DNA of 64,000 bases from Heliocidaris erythrogramma (GCA_025617745.1 CM046861.1:13230516-13294515), one strand, 5' to 3'. Shown: positions 1-11,366, counted from the first letter of the stretch. The notes: generated by a model from the letters alone, not told the origin. Made by a program: numbers and translations.

Positions 1-108
1 TTATCTGCTTTACTTTATAGCGACTTGCTAGCAAAGTTGGCAAATTGGAAAATCACATCAATAGGTGTTGAGAAACTTGTGTTTAAACATTATGTTGTCT
101 CATAACTT

Positions 109-752
109 TTAAAGGTCCCCAGAAATCCAAATGCAAGTTAATTTCTGTTGATGTGCGGGCATGCATACAACTCATATTTTGTTATTAAAACATCTAAAGA
201 TGTTTCATAGATTTTTAAATATTTTTTGAAATATTTTTTCCCAACCTCTTAAGCTCCACCCTAAAAAAAAAGCTCCAGATCTTATTCCTGAGATGACATC
301 ATCTGTCAATCATTAGTCAGCCATACTAACATTCTACAATACAGAGTGGAATGTAACTTCCCCCAGCTCAGCACATGCTCACAATAGAATTGCATGCTTT
401 CAAACAATACCTCCTCATTACCCTTCTTTTCGTGGTGATGCTACAGCATGTCTGGCATAGCAACTCCTATGTAGGCATTGTATGGTCTATTAGAACAGAT
501 GGTTATCTCTGGCAAAGCTACATACCACTTTCTCTCCTTAGCTCACTAATGATTGACAGATGATGTCATCTCAGGAATAAGATCTGGAGCTATTTTTTGG
601 GGTGGAGCTTAAGAGGTTGGAAAAAAATATTTCAAAAAATATTCAAAAATCTACGAAACATATTTAGATGTTTTAATAACAAAATATGAGTTGTATGCAT
701 CCCCGCACACCAACAGAAATCAACTTGCATTTGGATTTCTGGGGACCTTTAA
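109..752. mobile_element. TTAA-flanked foldback element (MITE), copy with about 205-bp inverted arms
   Basis: The arm at about 111-318 is the reverse complement of about 548-750 with few mismatches. The outer ends read TTAA-AGGTCCCC and GGGGACCT-TTAA, so a TTAA target-site duplication lies at 109-112 and 749-752. TTAA duplication is known for piggyBac-type transposases, but the tips differ from the canonical piggyBac tip, so the superfamily is inferred. The 319-547 spacer contains no recognisable coding sequence; a 62-codon open frame there looks like chance. Confidence 0.8.
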
Positions 753-887
753 CAGTTACATTCAATCAATATAATTGTTCAGTTTAAAGTGAAAGGAAAA
801 AACAAAGCACGTTATCTCACGGCTATACCACTATTTGAATATTCACCCCTCTCTCTTTCTATCTCTATCCATTTTTTAATCACTTAC

Positions 888-1007
888 CCGCCATAGAGCA
901 GACATCTCCACTGAACCCGGCAGTACAATTACAGGTGAATGATGAAGATCCGGAGAAGACTGGCGAACAAATCCCTCCATTTTGGCAAGGTGTGCTACTA
1001 CATGGGT
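888..1007 (-). CDS. EGF-like domain exon (intact), leftmost in the window
   Basis: The reverse strand reads DPCSSTPCQNGGIC, then a serine-rich loop, then FTCNCTAGFSGDVCS. This gives six cysteines in the spacing of a canonical EGF domain. The acceptor AG sits at 1008-1009 and the donor GTAAGTG begins at 887. The exon is 120 bp and phase 1-1, which is the usual layout for single-exon EGF repeats. The loop between C3 and C4 is slightly longer than in its neighbours. No calcium-binding consensus (D-x-D/N-E start with the Asn-Tyr pair) is evident. It is the most 3' exon of the Reeler/EGF gene that can be seen, and the transcript must continue beyond base 1 because no stop codon is present. Confidence 0.85.
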
Positions 1008-1067
1008 CTTTTGTGATAATGTTTAAACGGTTATGTTTTACCCCGAAATTGTTTACATAAGAAAAGG

Positions 1068-1860
1068 AATAACGGCATTTGGAAGAAAGACTTTATCTAA
1101 AATTAAAGGGAAATGTGTTAAGGTAAAAGAAGTATAAAGTGGAGCATTTATTTATTCTAGAAAAAAAAATGAAATATGAGGAAAACAAGAAATAAATTAG
1201 GTTATGGTGTCAATAGATTGATCATCAAGTACCTAAGATTCCGAAATACACCCTGTATATGAATAATGAAATAATACGAAAGGATATGAAATGAAATGCA
1301 ATGAAACCGTGTGAAAAATGACAATACAATCTAAATATGAATCATATTCAACAAAAAATGGTAGAAGTTACGTCATGTACATCCTCTAGGATACTAACAT
1401 TTTGTATCCATCAAACCTAATGCAACTGTCATCATGTTACGAAGGGAAATACAAATGTTTAATACATATGTATAGGAAAAAAACATAATACTGAAGTAAC
1501 GGCATTTGGAAGAAAGACTTTAACTAAAATTAAAGGGGAATGTGTTCAGGTAAAAGAAGTATAAAGTGGAGCATTTATTTATTCGAGAATAGAAATGAAA
1601 TATGAGGAAAACAAGAAATAAATTAGGTTATGGTGTCAATAGATTGATCATCAAGTACCTAAAATTCTGAAATATATGGATAATGAATGATACGACAGGA
1701 TATGAAAAGAAATGCAATGAATCCTTGTGAAAAATGACAATACAATCTAAATATGAAAAATTACGTCATGTACATCTTCTATATAGGAAACAAACATTTT
1801 GTATACATCAAACCTAACAAATGTCATTATGTTACGAAGGGAAAAAAGAAATAGCTGTGG
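1068..1860. repeat. Two-copy diverged tandem duplication, period about 428 bp
   Basis: The block beginning AACGGCATTTGGAAGAAAGA at about 1071 recurs at about 1499. Long stretches are shared (AAGAAGTATAAAGTGGAGCA, GTGTCAATAGATTGATCATC). The second copy carries small deletions. It is intronic and non-coding. Confidence 0.8.
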
Positions 1861-1980
1861 GGAAAAAAATTAATACAGTTGATTAATGCAGAAACAAGAG
1901 TCTCAGTGTTACTATATACATGTATTTATCTTCAGGTAGACTAACTACTTAAGGAGTGTTGTCAGAAAGCATAATTATAA

Positions 1981-2036
1981 TTATTTATTATTATCATTAA
2001 TATTCTTATAATTTTTATAAATATTATAAGAATATT
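1981..2036. repeat. AT-rich (TATTA)-type low-complexity tract
   Basis: Imperfect TTATTA/ATATTATAAG runs directly abut the left end of the 2037-2988 foldback. A matching ATT tract abuts its right end. Confidence 0.6.
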
Positions 2037-2988
2037 ATAGGTTTTTGCGGTCAATTTCGGACTTTTTTCATTCAATTTGATATAAGAGTCCTTCAAATTA
2101 GCGAAATAAATGTGCACCGTAAAATTCATCATTCAACTTGGTATTTCGGTCATTCAAATTCGCACTTAGATCAAACAATTTAACACTTTTCTCATTCAAA
2201 ATAAAAAGTCGGTTGGGAGCATTCAAATTCGCCACCATGCCGGAAAGCGTCTCTGCCAGCATTCAAATTCGCACGTGGGCATTCGAATTCGTAATAAGCC
2301 CATTCAATTTAGCATGTTTAAGGTATTTGGACTTTTAATTCATTTACTTTGAAATAAATTGTTTTGTAATGCGTGGTTAGGCTTCCTTTTCATTACTCAG
2401 TTCCATTCCATAGGCCTTATAGCTTTCATAATCATGGACTTAAACTCAATACCCCAACCCTTCCCAATGAAAAACACAGATACTTTTATGAAAGAAATAA
2501 TTTTCCTAAATAACTTTATTAGTTATTACACCCACTGACATACATTTAACAAACATAATGAAATAGATCTTCACTTGAAAGTATGAACAATAATTATTGT
2601 GTAAACTTGTTAGACCATAAATTAGAGAAAAGTAAGTCAATGTTATAAAAAAATGCTAAAATATATGTAGATGAGATAAACATGAATTCATTAAAAGAAG
2701 CTTATATGAATAAAAGAATACATAAATGCTCTGAAATGAATTTGAATGCTGGAATAACGGTTTTGCGCAATCGCATCACCTCCGTGAATGACCGTTTTAC
2801 GAACTTGATGCATTTTTTGCGAATTCGAATGAAATTAGTCTAAATTGGATTGATAAAGGTACTAATACGAATGCATGAAATATTAATTTGAATGCTTAAA
2901 TGCTTGTACACGGCCAAATTCTTCTAAATTGAATGCACGTAGTATGAATTTGACTGATGAACTTACGAAATTGACCGCAAAAACCTAT
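2037..2988. mobile_element. Foldback element built from reiterated CATTCAAATTCGC-like words
   Basis: The ends are inverted repeats: ATAGGTTTTTGCGGTCAATT at 2037 and its complement ending at 2988. Inside the left half the word CATTCAAATTCGC (and CATTCAATTT variants) recurs many times between 2068 and 2310. The right half carries the opposite orientation (GAATTTGAATGCT, GCGAATTCGAATG). The centre is ordinary AT-rich DNA. No transposase reading frame is seen. It is flanked by ATT-rich tracts, which may be the insertion target. Confidence 0.65.
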
Positions 2989-3066
2989 ATTATTATTATT
3001 ACTATTATTATTACTATTATTATTATTATTATTATAACTATTATTACTATTATTATTATTATTATT
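2989..3066. repeat. (ATT)n microsatellite
   Basis: Imperfect ATT/ACT trinucleotide run immediately right of the foldback. It produces a poly-isoleucine open frame that is not a gene. Confidence 0.9.
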
Positions 3067-4651
3067 AAATCTTATTTATACAGGGTAGCCCCATTAGCGG
3101 AATGCACTGTTCATCCAGGGGCCAGGGGGTAGAAAAATAAAACACAAAGATACAAACAGAAATATATACACTGACACTATTTTATAGGTGCTGACGAGGG
3201 TATACCTGAAATCTAAGGACAGTGCATTATGACGAAGTGAAAGATTGTATAGTTGCTGATGTTCTCGTGGAGTAGGGTATACTGTTCCACAATATTGAGC
3301 CATTTTCAAAAGGAAGACACGATAGTAACTTAAAAATAAAAACGTCAAAGAATACATAAGTTTTAAAACGGAACATGTTTCGGAGTAATACTCCATCATC
3401 AGCCTGATTTTTTACAACAGAGACGGTGCTATATATACTTTCAGATTACATAATACTAAATAACATGAACAGTTAACAATATAAGGTGTGTCAAAATGTA
3501 CTTAATGGCGTGAGGGACCTGTCTGGTCAAGGACCTGGGTGAACAATACATACAGTTAAATAAAAAGCAGTATTTGGTAATGGTGCACCTGTTGGCTGCG
3601 TTTGGATTTGGTCCAATTGATTGATTGTGTATATTGAGCCAGCAACTGATATTCTGTTCTTTCCTTTTTCAGTTCTAGATTTGTGTATATTGAATACTAA
3701 ACTGCTAGCACTTCTGGTACGGTATGAGTGGATGATCTGTAAAGTATTTGGGAGTACATGTATTTCCATTCAAGGCATTTGTATACAAGTTTTATTTTTT
3801 AAAATTTCCAATTTTCCTCTTTTGGAACCCACCTTAGCTGGCGCACGCTCTCCGTCTGTTCCAAATACACATGATATAATATTGCAGAAAACGGAACAGA
3901 ATGTAATCTACAAACGAAAGCAAAGTGGTAATAGCACAATGCCTAAATACACTTATCTACAGCAAGTTAAAGCAATTTCGCAAAGCGCATCCATCACTGT
4001 ATTTTCCAAACGGAAATTTGTTAACTCACGTGATACACACAAAACACACGCACGCAATAAAATACACCCACGCCCATACAACTGTGCACGTATGTCAACA
4101 GCCACAGGCACGGTGACTCAAATCGACATCAACCCATTTATTTCATGTGATACCTACTTAAAAATCATCAACACACATATACACACACACTTTTTTTTTT
4201 AATTTGTAAACAAATCTTTAGGCATTTTTACTCCCAGTGTTATTATACATTGTGGGACACTTTTTTTTGTTTTTCAAAATATTTTATTAGAGATTTCATT
4301 CAAAATAGATCATTACATAAAATAAATGTAAATAATTTCAAACAAATACAAATCTTCATTTCGTTTTCATACCATGGTGTTAAATTATTCGCAAAACAAC
4401 CATGGAAGAATGTTGGAATAAAATCACTAAGTAAATAATATATTGACAAACACTAACGTACGCCCTATACACCCTCCCTATGTCCCACAATGTATAATAT
4501 TCAATGTAAATGATCTTTCATTCAAACTATGTTAAAGTTCTTTTCTTTGGTAACACTATGAACTCGGCGAACAAAGAAACGTACACACGCGCACCGCACA
4601 CACACACGCACACACATTTAAATGTAAAAATTAGTCCCAAATCATGCTTAC
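3067..4651. other. Intronic spacer with weak repeat traces
   Basis: No exon or recognisable domain was found. A short inverted match (TGTTCATCCAGGGGCC near 3112 and GGACCTGGGTGAACA near 3530) may mark the ends of an old 440-bp element. CA-rich stretches occur at 4030-4190 and 4600-4618. The open frames here, including a 193-codon one at 3621-4202, have low-complexity composition and no domain signature. Confidence 0.5.
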
Positions 4652-4771
4652 CAACAGTCTGACAGTTGGTTCCAGTATAACCCGATGGACAGGTGCAGGA
4701 ATATCCAGTGGCACCTGATGGCGTGCAGGCACCACCGTTCAAGCACGGGTTAGTATTACATCCAGTTTGAA
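4652..4771 (-). CDS. EGF-like domain exon (intact)
   Basis: The reverse strand reads [18 protein letters not shown], then [20 protein letters not shown]. All six cysteines are present with the typical C-x-C and GYTG turn. The acceptor (TTTCAG) precedes the exon at 4772 and the donor GTAAGC begins at 4651. The length is 120 bp, phase 1-1. It belongs to the minus-strand Reeler/EGF gene, between the decayed exon cluster at 9-15 kb and the exon at 888-1007. Confidence 0.88.
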
Positions 4772-4884
4772 CTGAAATACGAAGAAAAGCCAGATTTGCG
4801 TTAATATGTTTAAAATGATAATATCTATAAACACAAATGATTATATGTATAATATATTGGACGAATGCAGATTTATTGATAGAT

Positions 4885-5420
4885 TTCCCGGGTCTGCTCG
4901 CTAGTCATAAGGACCGCTATTCATAAAAAAATTATTCATAAGGACCGTTATTCATAATAAGACATAAGGGTTGCTATTCATAAGGGTAATTATTCATAAG
5001 GACCGCCATTCATAATAAGACATAAGGATCGCTATTCATAATACGGAAAGAGGGTCGCTATTCATAATACCAAATCAGGGTCGTTAATCATAAGGGTCCC
5101 TATTCATAATACGAAAATAGGGTCGCTATTCATAAAGGTCGCTATTCATAAAGGTCAATATTCATAAGGGTCGCTATTCATAATCAAAGAAGAGGGTCGC
5201 TATTCATAATCAAAGAAGAGGGTCGCTATTCATAATCAGAGAAGAGGGTCGCTATTCATAATCGAAGAAGAGGGTCGCTATTCATAATCAAAGAAGAGGG
5301 TCGCTATTCATAATCAGAGAAGAGGGTCGCTATTCATAATCAGAGAAGAGGGTCGCTATTCATAATCAAAGAAAAGGGTCGCTATTCATAATCGAAGAAG
5401 AAGGTCGTCATTTAAATCAA
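4885..5420. repeat. Minisatellite of about 26 bp, GGTCGCTATTCATAATCAAAGAAGAG
   Basis: From about 5160 to 5405 a regular unit of about 26 bp (GGTCGCTATTCATAA plus a purine-rich part) repeats about ten times with few differences. From 4885 to 5160 the units are irregular and contain ATAAGGACCGCTATTCATAA. The same core word occurs at 27560-27805 and 49960-50195, so this is one dispersed family with a local tandem expansion. The lack of unique spacers excludes a CRISPR array. Confidence 0.9.
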
Positions 5421-7012
5421 ATAAGAAAGGGATATGGATAAAGGACAACCCAAGGCCCAAGAATGCATTTCCGGTTTTTGTCAAATATATCCCTATTTTT
5501 CTAAAAAAGTGAACTATATTTATCAACGGTCCCCACACTTTGAAAGGCGCTTTGCCAGTGCCTTAATAATTAAAAAACGATGTCTAATCCATTTATATAC
5601 GTGGGAGGAGTGGACCCCCCCCCCCCCCCCCCCCCCCCACACACCCTCATACACGCAGACATGTACTTTGTTTTGAATATTGTCATTGCCACACCTATTT
5701 TAGAGTTAGGGGAAGTACTGGTTGTCTATTTATGTACCCTTTTCGTTCTTTCTTTTTTTCTTTTTCCTCCTCTCTCTCTCTCTCTCTCTCTCTCTTCCTC
5801 TTTCCTTCATTTTCCAGCTTCTTGTTTCTTTGTTTCTGCATGGTTTTCTGCAAGACATGGACCTCTTGCTTGTACTCTTATTTCCTTTTGTATACTGTTT
5901 ACGTAGATTTATCATGGAATAATGAGGTATTATATTGTCATGCCTCTTTATTCTCAATGTGTTAATATATTTTTGATACATGTGCATTAATATATTTTTC
6001 TGTATTCATTCTTATCCATCACGTGCAATTTTCTGATATGTATTTTTATGCTTGAAATTGGGAAATCAGATTGTAACACATTTTTTATCCTTGTTGCATG
6101 ACAATAAATGAATCATTGAATCATCCAGATCCTCCCGTTTCTCAACTCCTGTGGAGACCTAATCCTTAGCCTTTATCTCAAGTTCCAACAATCGTCCATT
6201 TGGGGGGAGATGAGGGGAAAGTTGGGCGGGGAGGGGTGGGATTCTTGTAGGGGGTAGTTGTCCGGATACGGGCTTAGAAATTGCCGCGAAAATTTTGTTT
6301 TCGTTTTTATTTAGGGGTGGGATAGTAATATTTTCATAATACGTGATTTTAGTAACGTACAATTAATTGGCATCTACCGTTTTTACAGTGTGCCCCTGTT
6401 TATGGGCATGGATGGGAATGCAGTATGCCCTCCCACGGTTGGGACTTTCAAATTTCCCCCAGTTAAAATCACCTTTCAGAGCATTTGAGTGCATGTGCTT
6501 TCATGGTAATTACTAACTTGCTTAATGCTTAATTTCATTATATTCTTTGAAATCTTTATTTCGGTCTTCCTTATCATAATCTTAACAAAAATCATGACAA
6601 AAATTATGACCATGTTGATCGATCTTGATCCTATGAATAATAATCATCATGGTCATCCTCCTCCTCCTCCTGATCATATTATTTGATCATGTCATTTATT
6701 GAAGGTGAATTATTGCGGGGGGGGGGGGGGGGGGGGTGATACAAGCCAATCCTACAGGCCACCCCCCCCCCCCCCCCTCCTGCATTATTTGGGGAATATA
6801 TCACACATCCTCACCCTCCTGGGAATTTGATATCCATGCTTCCATAGCATTTAAAATATAAATTCTACTACTAGAACCGTCATTTATGAACTCTCCCCTT
6901 GAAAAAGAAGTGCAGGGTATACAATCATGTATAATATCGTATCTGGACAACTACCCCCTTAGGTCAACTACCCCAGGACATCTCTTCCTATGTTCGTTCA
7001 TATTTTCAGCCT
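5421..7012. other. Spacer with homopolymer and dinucleotide runs, no exon
   Basis: The stretch contains a poly-C run at about 5617-5638, a (CT)n run at about 5768-5795, a G-rich patch at 6200-6260 and a poly-G/poly-C pair at about 6717-6778. The G and C runs can pair as a hairpin and may be the ends of a small element. Open frames spanning the runs are low-complexity artefacts. Confidence 0.55.
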
Positions 7013-7570
7013 TTTATCTTTTCTTCTGTCCTAAACTTAATATTGCTTTATCTTTCTGCATTTGTTTTCCCTAACTGTTCTTATGTTATTCTTTGTTTTA
7101 GTATCATTTTATCTTTATCTTTCCTTTATTTTTCGCTTCATCTTTACTTCTATCCTTCCCTTCGCCTCTCTTTATTTTCTTCTTTCTCTTCTCTTTCTGT
7201 CCTTTCTTATGTTATTCTTTGTTTTGATCTTTCTTTACCTTTTCTTGTTGTCTTCTCTTATGCTCTTTTTTGTTTTGATCTTTCTTTGTTCTTCTCTTTC
7301 TGTATTTTGATCATTCTTGGATCTTCTCTTTCTGTCTTTCCATAAATTGTTCTTTGTTCCCTTTCTTTATCTTCTCTTGCTGTCTTTCCCTTATAAATGT
7401 TATCCTTTGTTTTATCCTTCCAGCATTTTGTCTTTTTTCTCCTTATGTTTTCCTTTATTTTTTTCCTTCTTTCATCTCTTTCATCTTTTGTTGTACCCTA
7501 CCCCGTGCATTTATTCATTGTTCTCCTTTCATCTGCTCTTTTGATCTTTCCTCTATCTCTTATTCTTAAA
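7013..7570. repeat. Polypyrimidine tract of about 550 bp with internal TTCTCTTTCTGTCTTTCC-like repeats
   Basis: The plus strand is almost entirely T and C with scattered G and A. The phrases TTATTCTTTGTTTTGATCTT and TTCTTCTCTTTCTGT recur at roughly 55-60-bp intervals between 7190 and 7340. The overlapping Phe/Leu/Ser-rich open frames are a compositional effect. Confidence 0.8.
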
Positions 7571-8171
7571 GTAGAACTTTAATGATTTTAAATATTGGCT
7601 TAATACTTATTATTGCATAGATGGCATAAATTAAACAAGGTTATCCAAATTCAACGCTTGGAAACATTTGAAGTAATGATTATTATCAATTATAAAACGG
7701 TAAAATACAGCCCCCGATATAGCAGCTGAAGAGCTCCTCGAACGCTGCTGAGATATGTGACGACACACCATGGACCAGTCCTGTCTAAGCAGACGATGTC
7801 CCATAACATCTTACACATTTTTCAGAGCCTATTTTGTCATCTCCTCTTCACTTATTTCTCTTCCTTCACTAGCGTCAGTTTTAATGTTAGTCTGTTGCCT
7901 CACTCTTAACTTCGTGTATGGTATTATTTTGATGAAAAATGCAGCGTTAAAAAAATAAAGGAATCAGTCACTTGTAAACAAAATAAGACGCCATGGTATT
8001 TTCAGCTGCTTGCACCAGGGCATGTTCGGCGTTTCAAGAGGGAACGAATACCATCCTGCTATTATTCGGAGGGCTTTTCAATTTGAAAGTGGGGTTTATT
8101 TCATTGATCATTGACCCTTCTCCTGTGTATTTACAATCAAACGGTTTAGCTATCAGAATCAGTTTCACTTT
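7571..8171. other. Spacer, nothing recognised
   Basis: Intronic sequence with no exon signature, no inverted repeat long enough to call and no domain-encoding frame. Confidence 0.5.
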
Positions 8172-8556
8172 CCCTTTATAATGGTGTGAAATAAGGTCCC
8201 GGTGGTCATGATTGTGAAAGAAACTTCCTGAAAGCAGTCTGAGGTTTGATTATGTAGTACATAGAATTGGTGTGTATTGTGACGTCTTAAAATCACCAAA
8301 ATAAGAAGAAAAATGACAGTCTTGCTGAAATTCACAAGCACTGCTTGGTAAATGGGACTACACACATGTGGTTTGAAAGAAAGTAGTCCAAACTTTTCAG
8401 CTAGATCTCGTCATATTTCCAATATGAGGGCATCTGAAGAGCAATCGTTTTCAGGGGACAATTAATTTCATGATATTTCGCAAAACTGACACAAAACGAA
8501 CCAGAAAGCTATATAGATCATTTTCACCTTTGCCAGAACTCTACCTTCTTCAAATT
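8172..8556. mobile_element. Diverged copy of the GAGTTCTGG..AAAGGTGAAAA foldback family
   Basis: The reverse complement of the right end (8500-8556) reads GAAGGTAGAGTTCTGGCAAAGGTGAAAATG. This matches the ends of the elements at 23454, 55889 and 57077-57459. The internal words TGAAGAGCAATCGTTTTCAG and CTAGATCTCGTCATATTTCC are shared with 57290-57350. No coding capacity is seen. Confidence 0.6.
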
Positions 8557-9045
8557 GATGAGTAATAAAAGTCAAAACATAATATCAATATACATTCATA
8601 AGGGGGAGACTATTTATTCACGAGGACATAAAGGGATAACAAAGTAATCATTCATTAATATGAGGACAGAAATATTCAGTTATCAAAAAGCAAAGAAGAA
8701 AGTTACAACAAGCGTTTAGAGCATGGCAAACATCTATTAATTAAGAAAGATCTAGAAGAAATATCGAAATATATCGACTCAAAATCAATTAATATATAAA
8801 AAAATGAGCTATCATCGGGCAGGTCTCCATGAATAAATGATTTATAGATGATATCAATAGCAAAGCATTGCACGAATATAACACAGTTTGGGAAATAAAG
8901 TTATGATATAATATTATTACATGAGGGTGGTTATGCTGATAATTATAGACTTTTATTTTCAAAAATGCACATCGAAGCAATTTAATGAAAACTCAACGAA
9001 ATGAAGTGATGAACATTTTACGAATAAAAACATCAAAATACAAAC
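8557..9045. other. AT-rich spacer
   Basis: No exon or repeat boundary was recognised. It is AT-rich intronic sequence leading to the truncated EGF exon at 9046. Confidence 0.45.
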
Positions 9046-9100
9046 CCGTCTCGCAAGATTCTCCAGTGAATTCAGTTGGACATTCACACGTGGAGTTATG
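9046..9100 (-). pseudogene. Truncated EGF exon (3' part only)
   Basis: The reverse strand encodes NSTCECPTEFTGESCET followed by a GTTTGT donor. This is the C-terminal half of an EGF domain (C4 to C6), closely similar to the decayed exon at 11367. Upstream of the Asn the homology stops at about 9100, where GC-rich unrelated DNA begins, so the half with C1 to C3 and its acceptor are missing. It cannot be a functional exon as it stands. Confidence 0.75.
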
Positions 9101-9625
9101 CCTAGTTCACATTTGGCTTGCGATGGTCTATGGAGCCCGTAAACTGCCCGTATCCCCCTTTCCGCGCGGCCTCCGTGCGGAGGCTGTAAGATTTTCGTGC
9201 GGATTCACGGGCTCCGCAGCCTCTACGATTTGTTATCGAGAGGAGTTTGACAATTTTTTAAAAATCGTAAGACCGTAGCCCGTAGACATGTCGTAGGTGA
9301 CATCGCACAATCCTCGCACGGGCACCGTGCAATGGCCAAGCGTGATCGTGCAGCAAACGATTTTTGGTGGACATGGGGGCAAAAAAAAAATCGTAAGGAG
9401 ATTGTACATTCGCACGGCCCTCGCACAGCTATCGCAAGGTTGCCGCTCGCTGCCCGTGCAGTACCCGTAAAATATGAAATATGTACACATAATCCCTATT
9501 GCTGGGGATTGAGATCCTCAAACGGCACGGCGACTGCACAGTCACCGCACCACCTCCGTGAAGCCTCGCCACGGGAGCCGTGCGGGCTCCGTACGATTTC
9601 CTCGTGGAGGTTGTGGAGACTGTAC
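9101..9625. repeat. GC-rich island with reiterated CCGTGC/GCACGG words, probable inserted element
   Basis: About 520 bp are much richer in G+C and CpG than the flanks. The words GCACGG, CCGTGC, CCGTACG and CCGTGCGG are scattered in both orientations. The left edge coincides with the break in the EGF exon and begins GCCTAGTTCACATTTGGC. No matching inverted end was found on the right, so the type of element is unknown. Open frames through it (for example 9332-9820) show no domain. Confidence 0.6.
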
Positions 9626-9900
9626 GGCATGGAATACAAGGTTATACGAACATGGACTTTAAGATATATTGCAACAAGAGCTCTAACAAAATGTAACACA
9701 AACGTATATCTTATGAACACTGAGAATAACTATCTACGAAAGCAAAAAATGAATACATATCAATGGATATATGTACAATATCAGCAAAACGCAAATGAAA
9801 AGGAACAAAAACTAGATTGATACTGTTTAGCAACAGTGAACCACCGCGCCTGCGCGATGTAGTGTCCCACCTCGACCATTCAATAATAATTAATTGCGGA

Positions 9901-10195
9901 TGCGCTGTGGTGTAGTGGATTGGGGTTCTCGTCTTTGGATCTGAGGGTCGCGGGTTCGAACCCTACTATGTCTGGTGTTTATGTCCTTGGGCAAGGCATT
10001 TTATCCGCTCGCTGTTGTTTACCCATGAGTGATGGGAACCTTGGTCGGGTGTTAACTAAGCCGTGAGCATCAACTGATAGCCTGGCTTGCATGCTCCCCG
10101 GGGAGCTGAGATTGTGCTCAAGATAATTGGGCAGGTTTGAATTGTACCTGATGACTATGGGGTAATTTTTATACAGGGCCCGCTGGGAGAATATT
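9901..10195 (+). mobile_element. tRNA-derived SINE
   Basis: A tRNA-like head has an A-box-like TGTGGTGTAGTGGATTGG and a B box GGGTTCGAACCC at about 9953. It is followed by the conserved-looking SINE middle CCTTGGGCAAGGCATTTTATCC and ends near TATACAGGGCCCGCTGGGA. The head cannot fold as a good tRNA. A related SINE lies on the minus strand at 38640-38885. Confidence 0.7.
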
Positions 10196-11366
10196 TGAAC
10201 CAGGAACCGCGGAACCGTGGGGAGGGGGGGGGGGGGGCTGTAGCCCCACACTTTTTTTCAGTTAACACGTGCAAACATATGGCAGTGCAAAAATGTGGTT
10301 ATACACGTAGCCCCCCCCCCCCCCCCCCTCAGCCCCTCCACTTTCCAAGACGTTTATAAAATTAAATTAAATAAAGAAAAAACAGATGCACCTGTGGAAT
10401 TCAATCGGAAATTGCATCCATGCAGCAAACTATAAAAGTATAATACTAGCCTAGGCTAGGCATAGCCACATTACGTGAAAAATTGTGCAGATTTCAATGC
10501 TGCTAAAAAAAAAGTGCTATCGCATATCCAATTTCTGTTGCGTTAGCGCTGTGTATAGTTACACTGCAGCACTAGACGGAAAATCCCTCTGTTTGGAGGA
10601 GTCTTTTGTCACTTTATTGTTTTGGTCGCTCTCCTCCTCGAGAGGGGGTTCAGCGGAGCGTCGTCGTACCCAATGTCAGCGTAGTCAACACCCGAACGAC
10701 GGCTGATCTTACACTGCAGCAGCACAGATGTAACGTCGTCAGAGTAGACCTAACAGTAACTTAGATCTACACACGAACACAGAATGACAGATAAAATGGT
10801 AAAATGTTGCGAGCAAGGCTGGTTGCGACTACGGCCGACTACAAACATTTTATAGTCCTGTACTCGGCTGTAGGCCAGGAGAAATAAATATTATAAAAAC
10901 AACAATAAAAGAAAAAAGAAAAACTAAAAATACATTACAGTGCATAATTTTTGTGACCGGCTATTAAAGCTCCAGCAGTTTCTCCGATTGCGCCCTAATT
11001 ACACTATAGTCTCTCACCATACTAGTAACGCGCGCGCGGATACGATAACTCAATAGATACTATGTTGCGGTGCTTTTTCATACACTGCATGCACAGTACG
11101 GGCCAATGACGGTACTTGTATATAAAGGGCTGTACCTTCGGCGCTATAAAATCAAAAACATTAATTAAAAAAATTAATTAAAAAAAATCAGATGCACCTG
11201 TGACCGTGGAATTCAATAGGAAATCGCATATTACTTAGATGAAGATTCGCTGAAAGTTTGGTGAACTGAAATGGAACCATTCAAACGTTAATCACTAACA
11301 AACATCGGGACAGAATCGACTGAAATTGGTACCACCCTTGCTTAGCGCGGCGGTAATAATACAAAC
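10196..11366. other. Spacer with G/C homopolymers and a short direct repeat
   Basis: Poly-G (about 10220-10238) and poly-C (about 10311-10328) tracts flank a GTAGCCCC inverted motif. A block containing CAGATGCACCTGTG, GGAATTCAAT and GGAAAT near 10383-10412 recurs near 11191-11228. The 10600-11100 part is CpG-rich with no domain. Confidence 0.5.

Noticed and set aside
3621..4202. 193-codon open frame on the plus strand
   Set aside because: Low-complexity composition, no domain motif and no splice context. It overlaps an opposite-strand frame of the same kind.
4885..5420. Possible CRISPR-like array
   Set aside because: The 26-bp units are contiguous, with no unique spacers, and the context is an animal intron.
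7043..7582. Overlapping hydrophobic open frames resembling membrane proteins
   Set aside because: All arise from the polypyrimidine tract, which encodes Phe, Leu and Ser in every plus frame.
9332..9820. 162-codon open frame through the GC-rich island
   Set aside because: Open because of CpG-rich composition. It runs from the island into unrelated AT-rich DNA and shows no domain.
9901..9970. tRNA gene
   Set aside because: A and B boxes are present, but the arms do not fold and SINE body sequence follows, so it is annotated as a SINE.
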